Made by a program: the position numbers and the translations under genes
The notes under the pieces: model-generated
What the model saw: only the letters and a program-made list of their open reading frames with translations
The model's database searches: none
What the model was told of the DNA's origin: nothing
In this document: one piece after another, positions 6,093-8,234 of the stretch
Numbering within the stretch: the first letter of the stretch is position 1
Layout: the number at the start of each line of letters is the position of its first letter
Origin: Clostridia bacterium
GTDB lineage: Bacteria > Bacillota > Clostridia > Oscillospirales > CAG-272
Reading direction: 5' to 3'
NCBI GenBank assembly: GCA_017960705.1
Contig: JAGCYR010000099.1
Location: 1-8,234 of the forward strand
Length of the DNA stretch: 8,234 nucleotides

Positions 6093-8234
6093 ATGCACAA
6101 CCGGGTATCTAACAAAAAAACCACCTCTTTACTGATCCTGTATGCGATCCTGATCATCGCCGCCCTGGCAGTGATCCCGGTGATCGCGTCGGCAAGCGGT
6201 ACCCCCGCGGCGGGCGGGGAGATCGAGAATTTCGGCTACCAGACGCTGACCGGAGCCGACGTCAAGAACGACGAAGAGACCGATCTTCGTTTCCTGTTCT
6301 CGATCGACAATCTGGATTACACTGCGGTCGGCTTCGTCTTCTCGACGAGCGACGACCCCGTGAAGGTGGAGAGCCCGACCCGGAACTACACCGCCACGAC
6401 CAAGGTCTACAGATCGGTCACCGCGAACGGCAACGAGATCAAGGCGCCCATCGGTCGTTTCTGGGTGGCGGTCAAACTGTCGGATATCCCGCACGCGAGC
6501 TTCGCGACCTATATCTATATCCGCCCGTTCGTTCAGGACGGCTCCGGCACCCGTTACGGCGAGACCAAGCGCATCAACGTCTGCGAGGCGCTGGGACACG
6601 TCCACGAGATCAAGAACCCGACCGGCACGGCGACGCTTCTCTCCGCCGGCACCCGCTGCGGGGATTGCGACGCCTGCGGACTTACGGGCATCGTTGAGGA
6701 AGACGTCCGCGCGGCTGTCGCGGATTCGCTTCATTCCGCGCAGAAGTTCCTGAAAGGGTCTTCCGACGCATCCGAATTCGACCGGTACGTGTACGTCAAC
6801 AACACCCCCACCGGCTCCCAGAAATACTATCCGGACGCCGAGAACAACTACGAGGGCAGAGATTTCTATTTCGAGATCGATATGCTCTGGAACGAAACGA
6901 TGTTGAACAGCATCCAGAACAAGTTCCAGTTGTGCTTCTACAAGGGTAGTAGCATTCCGCTGTTCTACTTTACTCCGAAAGATTACGCCAACAGACAGTC
7001 CGGCGATATTGCGGGTGACAAAGGTGACAACCCGTGGTCGGGCGGCTTCGACTGGACCAACGGTAAAGACACGTTGGAAGGACCGGCAGGCGGTTGGGGA
7101 ATGCTCTTTGACCGCTATCCCAACCTGAACAGATCCGGCGAAGAGCAGGATTGGGGCTGGCACCGCATCGGCGTCCGCGTTCACGAAGACGCGCATGCCA
7201 ACGGCAATACCGTTACCTACTCCGGCGTTTTCTACCTCTACATCGACGGCGTACAGAGATGGAAGGTCGATCTGAATACGTCCACTCTCAAGAGCAAGAG
7301 TGCGCTCCTCTTCACGATGGACCCCGACGGCACCTACCACGCCAATACTGCCGATTTCTATTTTGATTTTTGGGCGACCGATCTTGACCAATCCACCTCG
7401 GAAGTTCATATGGTCACCACCAACCCGACTTCCGCCGCAGTCATTCCGAGTCAGTTCAGCGCCGGCGTCGTTCCGGTGTCGGATCCCGTACCGTCCAAGT
7501 TCGTCTTGAAGAACGATACTGCCGTCGACGCGAGGGTCTGGTTTATGGCGGAACACGACCACGTCTGGGACGGAAACGAGGTCCTGACGCGCGAGGCGAC
7601 CGTCCTGCAGGCGGGCAAAAAAGCCGAGCATTGCAAACTCTGCGGCGCGGAGAAACCCACCGGTACTTCCGTCACTTTCGCTCCAACCGTCTATGAATCG
7701 ACGAACGGCACTTTCGGAGTAGATGACTACGTTCCCGGCTACGGACTGTCTAAGTCCCTGTCCTCGATTCGCGGTGACGAGACTTTCTATCCCAGGACCG
7801 GACACGCAGCAAAGAATCTCTACTTCGAGTACTCGCTCCTGTGGAACTCGACGCTTCAGAACTGGGACGACGCGACCGAATCTTCGGAAATGAAAGTCAT
7901 CACCTTCTACAAAAGCGGCAATCACAAGGAGTTCTACCTGCTCTATGCCATAGACCACGCGACTTTGCCTCACACTACCGGTGACTGCCCGTACGCCAAC
8001 CATTTTGACTTCTCCTCCTATCATGAGTACAACAGCACCGGAGTTGTCAACGGCGTGTACGACAACGATAACGGAACACCCGGTTACCAAGCAGGATACG
8101 ACACGCCGCCTCTTGTGTCTTCTTCGCCCTCAATCAGTTACGGCTGGCACCGCATCGGCGTCCTCGTCCATCTGGAGGCGTCGGGCTCGGATGCGACCGT
8201 CAGCTACCTCGGATGGTCTGCACTCTATATTGAC
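6093..8234 (+). CDS. Secreted protein with at least two LamG-like modules (3' end outside window)
   Basis: 714 codons are visible and open to the window end. ATG 6093 follows AAGGAG by 7 bases; the next codons (MHNR...KKTTSLL) align with the paralogue at 3262. Signal peptide 1-34, with likely cleavage after A-S-A. The beta-rich N-terminal domain is at about 43-163 (NFGYQTLTG, GRFWVAVKLSDIPH, YIRPFV). A first ribbon follows (C164, HVH, CGDCDACG at 189-196). Module A, about 225-460, is divergent: no RGD, no DCPF motif, no WTCG, but GWHRIG (W356), HED, LYIDGVQRWK. A second ribbon (HDH 488-490, CKLCG 514-518) leads into module B from about 533, with RGD 560-562, DCPYANHFDFSSY and GWHRIG (W685), cut at LYID by the window edge. 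The layout differs from the 3262 gene in having a ribbon between modules. The binding role is inferred, ligand unknown. Confidence 0.9.
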   Translation, partial: MHNRVSNKKTTSLLILYAILIIAALAVIPVIASASGTPAAGGEIENFGYQTLTGADVKNDEETDLRFLFSIDNLDYTAVGFVFSTSDDPVKVESPTRNYTATTKVYRSVTANGNEIKAPIGRFWVAVKLSDIPHASFATYIYIRPFVQDGSGTRYGETKRINVCEALGHVHEIKNPTGTATLLSAGTRCGDCDACGLTGIVEEDVRAAVADSLHSAQKFLKGSSDASEFDRYVYVNNTPTGSQKYYPDAENNYEGRDFYFEIDMLWNETMLNSIQNKFQLCFYKGSSIPLFYFTPKDYANRQSGDIAGDKGDNPWSGGFDWTNGKDTLEGPAGGWGMLFDRYPNLNRSGEEQDWGWHRIGVRVHEDAHANGNTVTYSGVFYLYIDGVQRWKVDLNTSTLKSKSALLFTMDPDGTYHANTADFYFDFWATDLDQSTSEVHMVTTNPTSAAVIPSQFSAGVVPVSDPVPSKFVLKNDTAVDARVWFMAEHDHVWDGNEVLTREATVLQAGKKAEHCKLCGAEKPTGTSVTFAPTVYESTNGTFGVDDYVPGYGLSKSLSSIRGDETFYPRTGHAAKNLYFEYSLLWNSTLQNWDDATESSEMKVITFYKSGNHKEFYLLYAIDHATLPHTTGDCPYANHFDFSSYHEYNSTGVVNGVYDNDNGTPGYQAGYDTPPLVSSSPSISYGWHRIGVLVHLEASGSDATVSYLGWSALYID

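Overview
The window looks like part of an uncultured Clostridia genome (Bacillota, gut-type). The evidence is Gram-positive signals: TTGxxx-17-TATAAT promoters, strong AAGGAG ribosome binding sites, a classic lipobox, GC-rich hairpin-plus-T-run terminators and secreted proteins with CxxC mini-domains. The taxon is an inference from style, not from a marker gene. All real genes read on the + strand.

Layout: (1) the 3' end of a large surface-protein gene (1-573) with a strong terminator. (2) About 630 bases without genes (634-1263), filled by an array of tiny hairpins with three-base loops, separated by constant 6-7 base linkers, including a 101-bp duplication. (3) A single-gene unit with its own promoter and terminator, encoding a 508-residue lipoprotein (1444-2970). 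(4) A two-gene operon: an 825-residue secreted protein with two modules (3262-5739) and a 43-residue acidic peptide 33 bases downstream (5773-5904), then a terminator. (5) A further promoter and leader, near copies of those in (4), driving another large secreted protein that is still open at the window end (6093-8234).

The four large genes are paralogues built from one repeating module of roughly 280-310 residues. Its core carries G-W-H-R-x-G, a following H-x-E/D, then L-Y-I-D/N-G and W-K/R, like the strand pattern of laminin-G / concanavalin-A-type jelly rolls. The modules are joined to short CxxC(G) ribbon-like segments and, in the two Sec-secreted proteins, to a shared N-terminal beta-rich domain of about 125 residues. 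No enzyme, transporter or regulator is visible. The likeliest reading is a locus of tandemly duplicated extracellular binding or adhesion proteins, one lipid-anchored and the others exported. Their ligand is unknown.

The points most worth following are the triloop hairpin array, the RGD tripeptide kept in four of the five modules where its position is visible, the repeated promoter/leader, and the small peptide encoded behind the two-module gene.
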